Part shown: in pieces, positions 49,349 through 60,766 of the stretch
Position numbering within the stretch: position 1 is the first letter of the stretch
Layout: the number at the start of each line of letters is the position of its first letter
Origin: Antedon bifida
Taxonomy: Eukaryota; Echinodermata; Crinoidea; Comatulida; Antedonidae
NCBI GenBank assembly: GCA_963402885.1
Contig: OY727096.1
Coordinates: 25,277,820 to 25,341,819 of the forward strand
Direction: 5' to 3'
Length of the DNA: 64,000 bases
The notes under the pieces: generated by a model
Databases searched by the model: none
Told to the model about the DNA's origin: nothing
Seen by the model: the letters and a program-made list of their open reading frames with translations, nothing else
Program-made: the position numbers and the translations under genes

Positions 49349-49886
49349 GTAAGTAATTACTACTTCACACGGGTTTCTTGTATTATGTCTAGAGATAATT
49401 GACAGCCTCACGGTTTATTGTCTCTAGACAAGACACCGTACGAACATCAGCTGGTTAAACATTCCACCAAGGCAATCTAACATGACACTGAGCTCGCCTT
49501 GCCAAGATAGAAACTCTTTGATCTCATGTCTGGCTGCGACAAATAACAACAGTACTGTGAGCCTGGAACTGGTCGCTGATCTGTGGCTGATCGCTAAAAT
49601 AAACCATTTGATCTCCGGAGCTCAGCATCCTGTTGTTAGATTGCCTTGTTCCAACCGTATAAAGTAAAATGTTTCGTTCGTTCGTCATTTAAATAAGCTT
49701 TTTGTATTCGGCTCTCAGCATACCAGAGAATCTATTGCATTTAAACCTCCTGGTATGAATATCAGGTGCGCGCCTACAGGTGACACCATTGGGACCAAAG
49801 TACATTTCCCTTAATAAAGGTGTTCCCATGATTAGGTGCACATGTATTTCCCCCTTTGTTTTCATTTCATAAGAGATATAGGTGAG

Positions 49887-49957
49887 TGGGGGGGTGGGGG
49901 GGGGGGGTGTAGTGGGGGGTGTCTTTTGATTGGGGGTGTCTTCTGATTGGGGGTTTT
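49887..49957 (+). repeat. G-rich tract with G-quadruplex potential
   Basis: Several runs of 5 to 12 G interrupted by T or TGTAGT give far more than four G3 tracts within 40 bases, followed by two copies of TTGGGGGTGTCTT-like text. Confidence 0.7.
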
Positions 49958-50284
49958 CTATTTTGTTTGTTTTAAGACTATGCTTTAATTTTTTTAATTT
50001 TTTTTTGTAAATTATTTAAAAATAGAAAAATTAGTGGTGACATTTATCATCAATTTTGCCTGGTCAAAGGTTTAAGCAGCGCACAGCTTAACACTAAGCT
50101 TAAAGCAAAGCCAGCGACAATAATAGATTCGAAAAAAAAAGATATGTACGTGTTTGCTTAAGGTTATTAATAATCTGACGTAAGCAAAATAAGTTTGACT
50201 AAAGTTAAAGATAATTTGTTTGCTAAGCAAGTTTGTTACATCCTGCTTATTACGCAAGTGCTGTAATATGACAATATAAAATAT

Positions 50285-50417
50285 CCAGTATTAGGCACAT
50301 TCCGTGATACAACATCTCATGTGTTTCACATGTGATGCCTGTATCATGAACGGTTATGATATATTATGTTCTGTGAAACAGATGGGTTGCGGTATCATGG
50401 AATTTGCCTGATACTGG
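50285..50417. mobile_element. MITE, TATCATGGAAT family, complete copy
   Basis: A 133-bp element with about 27-bp inverted ends: CCAGTATTAGGCACATTCCG at the left, and the complement of CCAGTATCAGGCAAATTCCA at the right, both continuing TGATAC. The centre has TTTCACATGTGATGCC. Confidence 0.75.
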
Positions 50418-51885
50418 ACATATTTAGATACCGGTACAGTGTCAGGAATCGGCTTCGTATTGACAAAATTCGATGTGTTAAATTGAGTAACATTTTTTAC
50501 AAAATTATTATTATAAATGTAAATTTAAACATTTTTGGCGTAAACATATTAGACCACATGTTGTTTTATTACGGCTTTAAAATGTGTCAAGAGTAAACAG
50601 CCTTGTTTACAGACGATGTAGCAGTCGCTAAGTGAATCTTGGTAATTATTAATTAATATATAGTAATTAGCGCATCAATGTAATGCGTTGCGATGACTTC
50701 CATTGAAGTACGCACCACTGTGACATCCAATTAAGTCGTCACTTAATGCAAACGACTAACATATTAGTTGAGATTATCAGTCTTAATTATTATCAGTCGA
50801 CTTCGCCTCTTACATTATATCCGGCTAGATGATTTAGGCCTACTTTACAAAAACACTCGTAAGCCTAGGCCAACATACATCTTTAATTTAAGCATTTAAC
50901 TACAGACTTGCCCAAGTCTGTATTTATTGTCTTTTTTATGTTAGTCCATCAGTCGACTTTTCGATTTAGTATACGTATGAAACGCCAAATGTGCCAAAAT
51001 ATTAATCTTTTTATTAATATTAAGTCAAAACTTTGTATAGAACCAAGACTAGTATTTCTCATTAATATTCATTACATAACTAATCTGCCGACGGAGAGTC
51101 ATAAACAAAACACATGAAAGCGTAATATGCTAAAAATGTAGTAGGCCTAACTAAAATCTATAAATACTGTCTAAACAGGGAGGTAGTAGGCCTAGTTCTT
51201 ACAAAATCAGACTACATGTCACAAAATCCATGATAAAACAGCAATTACCGTATTCTTAGAATATTGACACGTCACAAAATGGTCCGACGGAAAAAAAACA
51301 CGAATAAAATAATGAGTTCACTCTTTAAAAGACAAGATAAAAAAAAATGAAAATAAAGTGTATTTATAAAACTAATAGCATTATTTTTGTGTCCGCCATA
51401 CTTTAGTCTCGGTAAGTCGTTTCTACAAGTGTTACATGTGGCATTTAGTTATGATTGGATATCATAGATTGTAATAAAAGCAATCTGTGCAATACACTCT
51501 GACTGTTAGTCATTTGGCTACAGGTAATGTACCGTGTACAGGAACATTAATTTTCCTGCCAATATTATTCTCAAGTATCTTTCAAATCTGAATCACAGTA
51601 CTGTATAAAGGCTGATAGAGAATATCTAATACTAAAATACACTCTAAGAAGGTCGTCGTCTCTCGTTTCCTCATTTATGGCAACACCTACGGTCTTTATT
51701 TCATCGTTGCGAATTTAAAATGTACACGCTCACATTGTATATGCTTTTTTTTATATACAGTACTGGCAGAGACCTAGGCCTACTTATTTAATGCTCGTGA
51801 AGAAGACTGAAACGTCTCAGTTCTTGTCTCCACCTGAATGCGTTTATACATAAAATATTAGTATGTTAATTTTGGATTTCCTTAA

Positions 51886-52023
51886 AAGCTTGGTTCCCAT
51901 GTGGACACAACGTATAATACGTAAACGCACATCGCAAGCAATTTGATCAATGGCGTCGACGCGATGGATCATCCGAAATTATTGGTCAACTCACATTCGT
52001 TGCGCCTACGAGTGGAAATCAAA
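51886..52023. mobile_element. CCAAT-palindrome MITE, copy 3
   Basis: Left end AAGCTTGGTTCCCA, centre GCGATGGATCATCCGAA, then ATTGGTCAACTCAC and right end GTGGAAATCAAAC, roughly complementary to the left end. Confidence 0.75.
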
Positions 52024-52044
52024 CAAACATGATATGCACCTTAA

Positions 52045-52205
52045 CTCTGTTTCCATAGGACGCAACGCAATGGACGTATAAGCGCAACGTGAGTGATTTG
52101 ACCAATCACAAGCAATTGATTATTCAAATGTTCGCTTGTCATTGGTCAACTCGCTTGCCTTGCGCATATATACTTCCTTGCGTTTCGTCTAGTGAGAACA
52201 AGCTT
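52045..52205. mobile_element. CCAAT-palindrome MITE, copy 4
   Basis: Inverted pair TTTGACCAATCACAAGC ... GCTTGTCATTGGTCAA and right end TAGTGAGAACAAGCTT. Outer parts carry GACGCAACGCAA and CCTTGCGTTTCGTC. Confidence 0.75.
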
Positions 52206-52878
52206 TAGTGCAATGATGTACAACAGAGGGTATTGTTCATGTTATATCTTTGTAAGTAAGTGTAGTAATTCAGATCAATTTAGTACGGTGATTGATGCAC
52301 AAAGGTAGATCTCGATAAAATAAATCTATTCGACATGAAAATGACTTCATATTTTATTCACTACGATGTTGTTTCGTTGGCCATCAAATGTGGTCATATA
52401 GTCTTCAGGTCAAGATATTCTTGTGACCGCATCTTTACTGGCCACACAAAACAAGCTTGTATGATGGACAATAAATAGTTTTATGTCCGTGCTTATGGTG
52501 AATAAATTATGAAGTCATCTTAGTTCATTTCATAATATTATTATATGTATTCTATATAGGCTATTAATAGGATGTCATCTTCAAAACAATGTTTTTAATG
52601 TACTTATTAAACTGGAGAGAGAAGAGGAAGGGAGTTGTTATTATGAATAATATACAAAAATTATTAATTTCATTTTTGTATTGACGATATCTAATTCATA
52701 GTACGTGTATATTTATTTAATTTATAATAACCCTGAAACGTGATTGTAATTTTTCAAATTTAATGTTTATAACATTATGTAAACCTTGCTTTTATTAAGA
52801 AAATAAGAAAAAAAATGTTTCTAATGATTTTTTGTCTGTATTACGCAATATATCCCTAAAGATTGGTTAGTGTATGTC

Positions 52879-53000
52879 AGCTTGCTTCCCAGCAGTGACG
52901 CCAGGAGTTAAGTTGTCCAATCACGACGCGATGGATCATCCAAACTATCGTTTTTGATTGGTTAGTGCGCTTACGCATTGTGTCCTAGTGGGAATCAAGC
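52879..53000. mobile_element. CCAAT-palindrome MITE, copy 5
   Basis: Left AGCTTGCTTCCCAG, inner TCCAATCACGACGCGATGGA and TTTTGATTGGTTAG, right GTCCTAGTGGGAATCAAGC. Confidence 0.7.
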
Positions 53001-53472
53001 CTAAATATTTCATTTCATTTATTTCGTCAAGACAGAAACATAACAAAACATAAAAAAAACCCGTGACGGTGACGGGATTAAACAGAAGCAAACTGAATTG
53101 CTGTATAAAAAAAAGATTATTTTTAATAACGATGTCCTTTTATCCAGCTGAAGACCAGAATAACAGTTTGTTGATTTACACTAATAAATAATATTATTAA
53201 CATTTACTAACTAATAATACGATTTACCATTATTATTATATAAACATCCAAAATGAGAGACATGATGCATGTGGTAAATGCACAATACATCTAGCTCTAA
53301 AGGTTGAACTTGAAAAGGTTACAATTTTAATCACTAGATATTTTCTTAAGTAATTTCACGCACACTTGTTGTAGCCGATTATAAATGTATTATTTCATTT
53401 AAAATATAACGATAACCACCCTATTCCCTCTGCTGTGTATCTCCACATTATATGACAATATTTTGTAAAATC

Positions 53473-53530
53473 CCGCAATACAGCAACTCATGTGTGTATC
53501 ACATGTGTTAGTGTATCATGGAAGATTAGG
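53473..53530. mobile_element. MITE, TATCATGGAAT family, fragment
   Basis: Keeps the central GTATCACATGTG and a right-hand TGTATCATGGAAGAT; the outer ends are not recognisable. Confidence 0.4.
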
Positions 53531-53845
53531 TGAGGGTTTATAATACAGAGGTGAAACACATAAATCCTATATATCAGGAATGGATTTGCATATGATACTG
53601 AGGCAAATTTAAATACACACTGAGAATTGGATCAGGTTTTTTTTTTATCTTTCGTGGTAAACCCATCGTTATTGTCATTTCTTTTATAAACATAATATGT
53701 TACATGAAATAATATTACATAATTGATACATACATAATAGGCCTACACACATATAATTATCTTATTGATTTTCTAAAATATATGGATTGAACAAATTGTA
53801 TGTTATTAACGTCATTGTCATTACTATACTTATAATCACACGGCC

Positions 53846-54085
53846 AGCTGTCATTAGATAGATTCTAACCGACTGTCGACTGTCGACAGTCAGTTAGAAA
53901 TCAGTCCTGTCCTAGGATAAACCTTCTCCTCTGGTTCCCGGTACATTGTGTATCACTGACATTCACATATTGTACCTTAAGATAGAACCTCTTCCAGAGA
54001 TGACATGTATTAAAGGTATAATACACCACATCGGTCTATAGTTTCTGACTTTCGACAGTCAGTTAGAATCAATCTGATGACAGCT
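53846..54085. mobile_element. 240-bp MITE with 34-bp inverted ends
   Basis: The left end AGCTGTCATTAGATAGATTC and the complement of the right end, AGCTGTCATCAGATTGATTC, both continue TAAC-GACTGTCGA, about 34 bp with 3 mismatches. A second palindrome, GACTGTCGACTGTCGACAGT, lies just inside the left end. No ORF is present. Confidence 0.75.
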
Positions 54086-54549
54086 AGAGAATTCGGGTTC
54101 AGTAAGCGTATATACATTTTTTTCCAACGATATAACAAAACGTGTAATGTAATCAAACACAATGGTACAATGGTACGTTTTGCTTCGTCCATTACATTGG
54201 TTGTATTATTGAAGGTAGGCCTACTAATTAGATCTCATGGTCAAGAAACCAATAAATACGACCCAGGCAAATCTATAATAGCCTGCACAGAATGTAATTT
54301 AATATTATATATTTCAAATTATGAAAATTAGGCGATGTCAATATTCATAAGATATTATACTAGCACTAGATTTTTCTAATGTTGGCTGAGGCATGTTGAG
54401 AAACTTATTCCTTTTGAGTAGGTTATTCCCTTAAGCATTTTTGTCAAGATCTCTTCTAAGAATCAGATCTCGTTAGAAAATTAGGTTCTTCACTGTCTAT
54501 GCTGAGCTCCCAATTTCCACTGTATCTCAACATATAGCATTATGTATCA

Positions 54550-54695
54550 GGTATCATAAGCAAATTCGGTAATACAATGTCACATATCTGTCACATGTTG
54601 CACAGTATAGTGTTAAAGTTAGGTTAGGCTTATACACTTATAGGAGTGCCAGATGATACATAAGACATTGTATCATGGAATGTGCTTATTATACC
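54550..54695. mobile_element. MITE, TATCATGGAAT family, second full-length copy
   Basis: A 146-bp element whose left end GGTATCATAAGCAAATTCGG is matched by the complement of the right end with a few mismatches. The centre has TCTGTCACATGTTGC. Confidence 0.65.
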
Positions 54696-55088
54696 GTAAC
54701 AGTATAGATACAGTACCGATAGTCAACTAATAGGTCTCTCAAAACACTAAGAGAGTAAATTACATATTCTATAGAATATCAAAAATTATAATTATTGTAC
54801 TGTCTTATAATATTAAAAAATAGTTTTGAATAAATTAATCATATAATGTACGTGAACCTCTCCTGGCAATTTACATTTCTGTTATCCGTCAAATTAATAT
54901 TAGCATTAATATTATATTGATCTACTCCGATTTGGTCTTTGATTTGTTTAAAGCCGTTTTAGGTTGGATAGATCTTGGGTTAGCTAATTATATTATGTGG
55001 AAACTAGGATATGCTAAATTGAACCAGGGAAGAGTTAAATTACAAACACACGGAAGAGTTATGCCTACCATTTATTGGTTCGTCTTGT

Positions 55089-55170
55089 TCTAGTTTGGTG
55101 GTTAAGATGATCGCCTATCAATAAAATTTGAGTTCTGGGTTCAACTCCCATCATTTGTCAGGATGGATGA
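55089..55170 (+). mobile_element. tRNA-derived SINE head
   Basis: A-box-like TAGTTTGGTGG is followed 40 bases later by a B box GGTTCAACTCC, the spacing of a tRNA internal promoter. The anticodon and acceptor stems do not pair well, so this is a retroposon fragment rather than a tRNA gene. Confidence 0.55.
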
Positions 55171-55555
55171 AAACTTTTTTTAAAGAGTTATCAGGATTGC
55201 CACCTTTAAAGATTTAAACTTTAAAGTTCACCTAGACCAAGGTTTGAATAGACATCATTGACTTTATATTTGTGGAAAACATTTTTTTTAACATTATACA
55301 AAATTAAATTAATAACATCGAGCATGACGTCATTTCAGAATGACTAGTTTATAAAGTCCGTTATAAAACATTAAAATACATACTATTGACTTGACTTTTA
55401 AATGCAATAAAACTCAAGTAAATAACAAGATTAACAATAAGCTCCTTTGCCATTTACAATGAACACTAATAATACTAAGGTAACTTGTATTGACTGTCCT
55501 TTTGAATTAACACATGACGTCAAATTTCGTTTTTTTTATGCAGCGATATAACTAG

Positions 55556-55640
55556 TCGAGTCGAGTGGCCGACTGGTTGAGGCAGGGGGTGCCGTATAGT
55601 GAAATCGGCACGAGTTCAACTGGTTGTAGAACAAGTCTTC
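55556..55640 (+). mobile_element. tRNA-Ser-like SINE head, degenerate
   Basis: GAGTGGCCGACTGGTTGAGG resembles the A-box region of serine tRNA (TGGCCGAGTGGTTAAGG). A weak B-box-like GAGTTCAACT follows. A perfect small hairpin (CTGGCTCT / AGAGCCAG) lies shortly downstream near 55666-55684. Confidence 0.4.
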
Positions 55641-56381
55641 TTCGAAGTTTAAATAGTATACACATCTGGCTCTTCAGAGCCAGCCCAGTGCATATTTCGG
55701 AAGAGTATGGGTATATTGTGTCAACCCTGTCGTGTTTGTGGACGAACGAATTAGCGCCGCCGTTTAATGGTAGCTGCACGACATCGCATTTCTATTCCTG
55801 TACGCAATTATTTTGTGCGAAACACATGTTTTTCCCACATTTAGTCCTATATCACACATCGGAGCGAGTTCACAATGATTTTACATTGATGTTGTTGGCA
55901 TACCTAGGCAAGATAAATGTGGATTTACTCTTTCCAAAACGTCTGGAAGGTTCAATAAACTCAGCAATGTTCGTAGTAAATATTGTACTGTTTCAAATTA
56001 ACCTAACTAACTAATATCACTGCTTCAGTCCTACTTTAATTAACATTGACAACATTTCAGATTTCTTATTAATATAGATTAATTGAGCTTTAATCCACTT
56101 CTTACAATTACAATATTGCTTTTCTAAGATTTCATGTTTACGTTTATTTCCACGTACCAAACTTGGTAATAATGTCTGTTGACACAGAAAATCAATTTTA
56201 CACAAATCACTGTTGTTGTGTACGACGTATTAGGTGACATACTGTATACATTTTACTAATTTAGTAGAATTGATTACCATTATAACAACTAGCAAAACAC
56301 TGTACAACTACTCGAGTTAAGCTAAACGAATAGACTATTAATAGACTAGTCTAACTAGATACGTATAACCAAGTTAAAACG

Positions 56382-56830
56382 GAGAACGTACTCAATTGGT
56401 TTTGGTACAGAACTCAACATTTTATAATACTCACAATGAGTTGAGTCTCAAATGTTGAAGCACTTACTCAAAGAGAATGAGTCTCACATGCTTGAGTAAA
56501 AAGGTTTGATTTCTTACCCAGAGTGTTGGAGCACTTACTCAAGAGTACTTACTTCTCAAAGGGTACTTTTGAGTACCTACTCAACATGTTGGAGTACTTA
56601 CTCAACTATAAGAGTTGGAGTACTTACTCAACATGTTGGAGTACTTACTAAACTCAAAGTGTTTGAGTACTTACTCAACATATTGGAGAATTTAGACAAC
56701 TCAAAGAGTTGGAGTACTTAGCCTACATGTTGGAGTGCTTACTCAATTTAAAGGATTGTAGTATTTACTCAACTCAAGGTATTAGAGTACTTACTCAACT
56801 CAAAGAGTTTGTACTAAAGTAAATACTCAA
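56382..56830 (+). repeat. Minisatellite of GAGTACTTACTCAA units
   Basis: About a dozen degenerate units combine GTTGGAGTACTTACTCAA with ACTCAAAGA or CATGTTGGA. ACTCAA and TTGAGT both occur, so units can pair internally. The 56506-56721 ORF is an artefact of the repeat. Confidence 0.8.
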
Positions 56831-58437
56831 CTAGCTGTTTATCTGATTTTATATTGTATTGCGAAAAAATATTGTTCATTTCCACCAAATTGATCGATGC
56901 TGACCCCGTGATTAGATTTTTGTATTAAATTAACGAATTTCAACTGTGATTCAATTCATTCATACAATTTTTATTATTCATTAATATATTGAAATTATAA
57001 TATCCAATGCAGTTGATGTTAAAGCTGTTTAGACCATTTCATTTCAAATCATCAAGTCAAATAAAATGGTATCGAAAACCTATTTTGTTTTCGAATATAT
57101 TAATTTTACTGTTATTGACTTTTAAAATACAAAATAGTAATGAGGAATTTGTAAGCTAAATTATGCATACAGAAGCATGATTATAATTAATTGAAATTTG
57201 TTTTTAATTTTCATTCTTACAAGGATTAGTGTCGTGTGTAGTGTTTTTAATTTGCCTCTTATGATGACAAACATAATGCCATACTACCATCAGTTATAAA
57301 GAGTATTGTACGAAATTCACGTTTCACTTATCAACATCGTCGTCATCATCCTCAACAGTACCACAATCATCGCAATACATATTATTATTACCACTAATTA
57401 AAATATTGTTTGAATAATAATAATGATACTGTTAACAATGTAAATATTGTTGAATATAACTAGGGATAATGATGTATCTGGCAATATAACATCTAATAAT
57501 AACCATACCAAAAAAATGTGATTAATTTTCTTGTCACTATGAACTTTGACACGTATCCAAACGTTGATCCGAGCGTTCAAACGTAGATGAGCTCGTTTTA
57601 AATGCTTATGGGAATCGTATCGATTTTTACACACGCGTTTAAATGTCGATGACAATGTTATTTTTAGAAAGCGTGTTTGAACGCACGCATCTACTTTGAA
57701 CGAGCGCGTTCTAAAAATAATGCGCGTTTTTAAACGTTGGTGGAAATCGTATCAAATTTTCAATCACGATTAATGATGAAATATACGGTTGTTACAGTTT
57801 TCTACGCTCGAGTTATCCGGTGTGTCGTGTGTTTTCTTATGACGCAATGGTGACGAAATATGATATAATAATATATAATCAATTTAATAATATAAGTTGT
57901 TTTCTTTACACCTAGGTCTACATTTCTTATCGTATACATTCTTTTGAAAGTCACGTTTCTAGTAATTGGGAATAATATTTACTACTCATAATGTTTCAGA
58001 ATCAATGTTGTAATTCATTTTATAGAAATTATGAATTAAATTTACACAGAATGTAATTTGTCAGCCTTTACCGAGATAGTTAAAATTTAATTGGATTCAG
58101 AATACGTGAAATTCAAGTGTTTTGTGTGTGTGTGTGTTCTTTATTCGCTATCGGTTCGAAACAGCCACGCGAATTTAAAGAGACATTTTTTGATTAAACA
58201 ATTTACGACAAAGCTATAAAAACTGGTGCTATGAAACCAAAAAATCGATTTCGGAAAGAAGACAGAGACAAACCAAACTTTACCATTGAGTGTTCCAATA
58301 GAAAGATAAAATGACGAGTAATTTCCATATCTTAAATTTAGCCTTTTCTCAGTGCTGTATCCATTATTGTCCGATGTAGGCCTATAAAACAAATTACACT
58401 TGACTTTACTTCACGACTCTATAACCATTGACGTTCA

Positions 58438-58495
58438 ATGATACAGACATCACATGTGATACACATGCACTTCTGTATCATGGAATTTGCCTATA
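58438..58495. mobile_element. MITE, TATCATGGAAT family, fragment upstream of the LINE
   Basis: Contains ATCACATGTGATACACATG and TGTATCATGGAATTTGCC, the centre and right end of the family; the left end is missing. Confidence 0.5.
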
Positions 58496-58690
58496 AAATG
58501 CTGACAAATATTGTCATATTTGGGAATACACAGCCACAAAGAATCTAAGAATTTTTCTTCGTTTATTTTGTTTGAAAATAATTAGCTTGTCTATTTTTAT
58601 TTGGTCTTCTTCCCTCATTGTCTTTTTCTTTCTTAAACTATTATTTTGAAAACTAATCTTAATTAGTTAGACAAAAAAAAAAATTGAACA

Positions 58691-60766
58691 ATGAACACCG
58701 CCGTATTTTTGCTCTGTTGTGTCTCGTTTATTTCATTTACTTTCTCGTTTACCCCAACACAATATCCCTTTAATGATGATCACGAAGTGTTTTGGAGTGG
58801 ATATGGATGCAATTGTGACAACAATTTTCACCAATCTTTGTATAAATACGTGAATTTTAGCACAATAAGCCTAGACCGGCAGAGCGAATTTCAAAGAATA
58901 GCATTACCGGTGTGTGAAGGGGTCTGTGTAGTCAGCTGTCCAGGTCAGTATGCAAATGTTAAATGGAGTCTAGTTGAAATGGAATATACAGAGCGTTCTA
59001 TGAACAACTTTGTGCAATATTTTTTCTACTATTTTACTGATGCAGTCTACATTCGATTTATTCTTGACGACGATTTTCATCCGATACCATTTTATTATTC
59101 AAAATGTGCAATAACCAGCTGTCCAGGTCAGTATGTTAAGTGGAACCAAGTCGAATTGGAACTTACACAACGTTCTATGAACAACTTTGTGCAATACTTT
59201 TTCTACTATTTTAATGATGCTGTTTACATTGACGACGATTTTCATCCGATACCTATTTATTATTCAAAATGTGCAATAACAAAAACTGGCCTTACATCAT
59301 TACAAGTACGAAAGAAATCGAAGTTTAAATTCCTTGGCAGGGCTGTGTCATACTATTCAAATTCGGTTAGTACTCTACGTATTTGGTCTGTTGTACTTGG
59401 AGGGGACATAGAAGTCAATCCTGGCCCGAATGCTACTAATTCGAACAACAAAAGTAGCTCTTTAAAGGTGTACTACCAAAACGTTCGTAGTGTAAAAAAT
59501 ATAATGGAATCATATAAATCGGAATTGTTTAGTCACATGTGCACAAGATACATAGACGTTGTAGCATTAACTGAAACCTGGTTAAATAACACTGTAATTG
59601 ATTGTGAACTGTCTTTAGATGGCTTTAATCTATATCGCAGGGACCGGCAAGAGGACAAGAGAGGCGGTGGAGTTTTACTCTTAATTAACAACAAATACAG
59701 GTCGTGTCGTCTCATTAAGTTTGAAGATGAAAGTCAAGAACTAATGTGGGTCAAAATTCAACTGTCTAGAAAAAAATGTTTAATTATTGGTATATATTAT
59801 CGCCCACCATCGGCACCTAAATCTCAAATCGACCGTCTCTGTGAATCTATAAACAATGTGCAATATGAATTTCAGGGTTTCAATCATGACGTTATGTTAT
59901 TAGGAGATTTTAATCTACCTGAGATAAAATGGCGTTTGAATAGTTATAATAAGTGCAATATTGTAGAATGTGAAGCTCCCGACAACTCCAATGGCAAATT
60001 TTTTATAGATAATATTTTACAGGGTAATAATTTTAATCAATTTGTATATTTTCCGACATGTGCCGATCACACTCTTGATCTTGTCTTGTGCAATACTATA
60101 TGCCATGAAGTTTCATTCGGTGAAGATATTTTCACTTCTGATCACTGTGCAATAAATTTTAAATATCCTATAGAGTTTAACAAACACCTTATCAATAATG
60201 ACGATCGATTGTTATATAATTTTAAGAAACTTAACAAATTAGATTTTATACAAACACTTTCTCATATTCCTTGGAATTTACTTGATCTTGCCGTTGACAT
60301 TGATGAGGCAGTTAATTTATTTTATGATTTTATTTTTGCTACTATCAAAGATCTCGTCCCTGTTTTCAGACCTAAGAGAAAACTCCCACCATGGTTTGAT
60401 AATGAGCTCTACACTGCTTTGAAATCTAAAGAATCATATTTTAGAGAAAAAAAACGTAATCCAAATAGGTTAAATATTGAAAATTTTCGATTTGCTAGGT
60501 CAAATTTTAAACGACTTTGTAGATTTAAGTATCGAACCTATGTTAATTCATTATGTTGTAATTTAAGTTGTAATCCGAAACGTTTTTGGTCTTGGATAAA
60601 ATCCTCAAGAAAAAATAATAACAACATTCCTTCGGAACTACATTTTAATAATCAGTCAGCTTACACTGTAAAAGACAAAGCGAAGTTGTATATACAGACA
60701 TGGCTAAAGCCTTTGACAGGGTCTCCCATAAGTTGCTCTTGTTTAAACTTCAACAATTTGGTCTAA
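58691..60766 (+). CDS. LINE ORF: secreted-type leader, 2A-like motif and APE endonuclease
   Basis: Residues 1-20 (MNTAVFLLCCVSFISFTFSF) look like a signal peptide. Residues 21-81 hold several cysteines. Residues 82-142 and 143-197 are a tandem duplication (SCPGQY...YSKCAIT). The 2A-type motif GDIEVNPGP ends at residue 246 (59405-59428). The endonuclease follows: YYQNVRS, ALTETWL (Glu), GIYYRPPS, LLGDFNLPEIKW (Asp/Asn), HTLDLVL and TSDHCAI (Asp-His), so all catalytic motifs are present. The linker LPPWFDNEL...RFWSWIK is usual for such LINEs. After about residue 666 (60690) the frame no longer matches the RT; the last residues are out-of-frame. In known elements 2A either splits the product during translation or acts as a targeting signal; which happens here is inference. 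The leader has no family I recognise. Confidence 0.8.
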   Translation: MNTAVFLLCCVSFISFTFSFTPTQYPFNDDHEVFWSGYGCNCDNNFHQSLYKYVNFSTISLDRQSEFQRIALPVCEGVCVVSCPGQYANVKWSLVEMEYTERSMNNFVQYFFYYFTDAVYIRFILDDDFHPIPFYYSKCAITSCPGQYVKWNQVELELTQRSMNNFVQYFFYYFNDAVYIDDDFHPIPIYYSKCAITKTGLTSLQVRKKSKFKFLGRAVSYYSNSVSTLRIWSVVLGGDIEVNPGPNATNSNNKSSSLKVYYQNVRSVKNIMESYKSELFSHMCTRYIDVVALTETWLNNTVIDCELSLDGFNLYRRDRQEDKRGGGVLLLINNKYRSCRLIKFEDESQELMWVKIQLSRKKCLIIGIYYRPPSAPKSQIDRLCESINNVQYEFQGFNHDVMLLGDFNLPEIKWRLNSYNKCNIVECEAPDNSNGKFFIDNILQGNNFNQFVYFPTCADHTLDLVLCNTICHEVSFGEDIFTSDHCAINFKYPIEFNKHLINNDDRLLYNFKKLNKLDFIQTLSHIPWNLLDLAVDIDEAVNLFYDFIFATIKDLVPVFRPKRKLPPWFDNELYTALKSKESYFREKKRNPNRLNIENFRFARSNFKRLCRFKYRTYVNSLCCNLSCNPKRFWSWIKSSRKNNNNIPSELHFNNQSAYTVKDKAKLYIQTWLKPLTGSPISCSCLNFNNLV

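Larger units (their letters stand above)
49349..58690. other. Long gene-free stretch with MITEs, SINEs and a minisatellite
   Basis: No protein-coding exon is supported. It holds a G-rich tract (49887-49957), MITEs at 50285-50417, 51886-52023, 52045-52205, 52879-53000, 53846-54085 and 54550-54695 and fragments near 53473 and 58438, tRNA-like SINEs at 55089-55170 and 55556-55640, a minisatellite at 56382-56830, and a CpG-bearing repeat-like patch at 57540-57760 with partly inverted AAACGTTGR text. Most of the remainder is AT-rich unique DNA. Confidence 0.5.

Noticed and set aside
55565..56014. 149-aa ORF
   Set aside because: It begins in the tRNA-Ser-like SINE, has no recognisable domain, and its amino-acid composition is that of translated repeat DNA.
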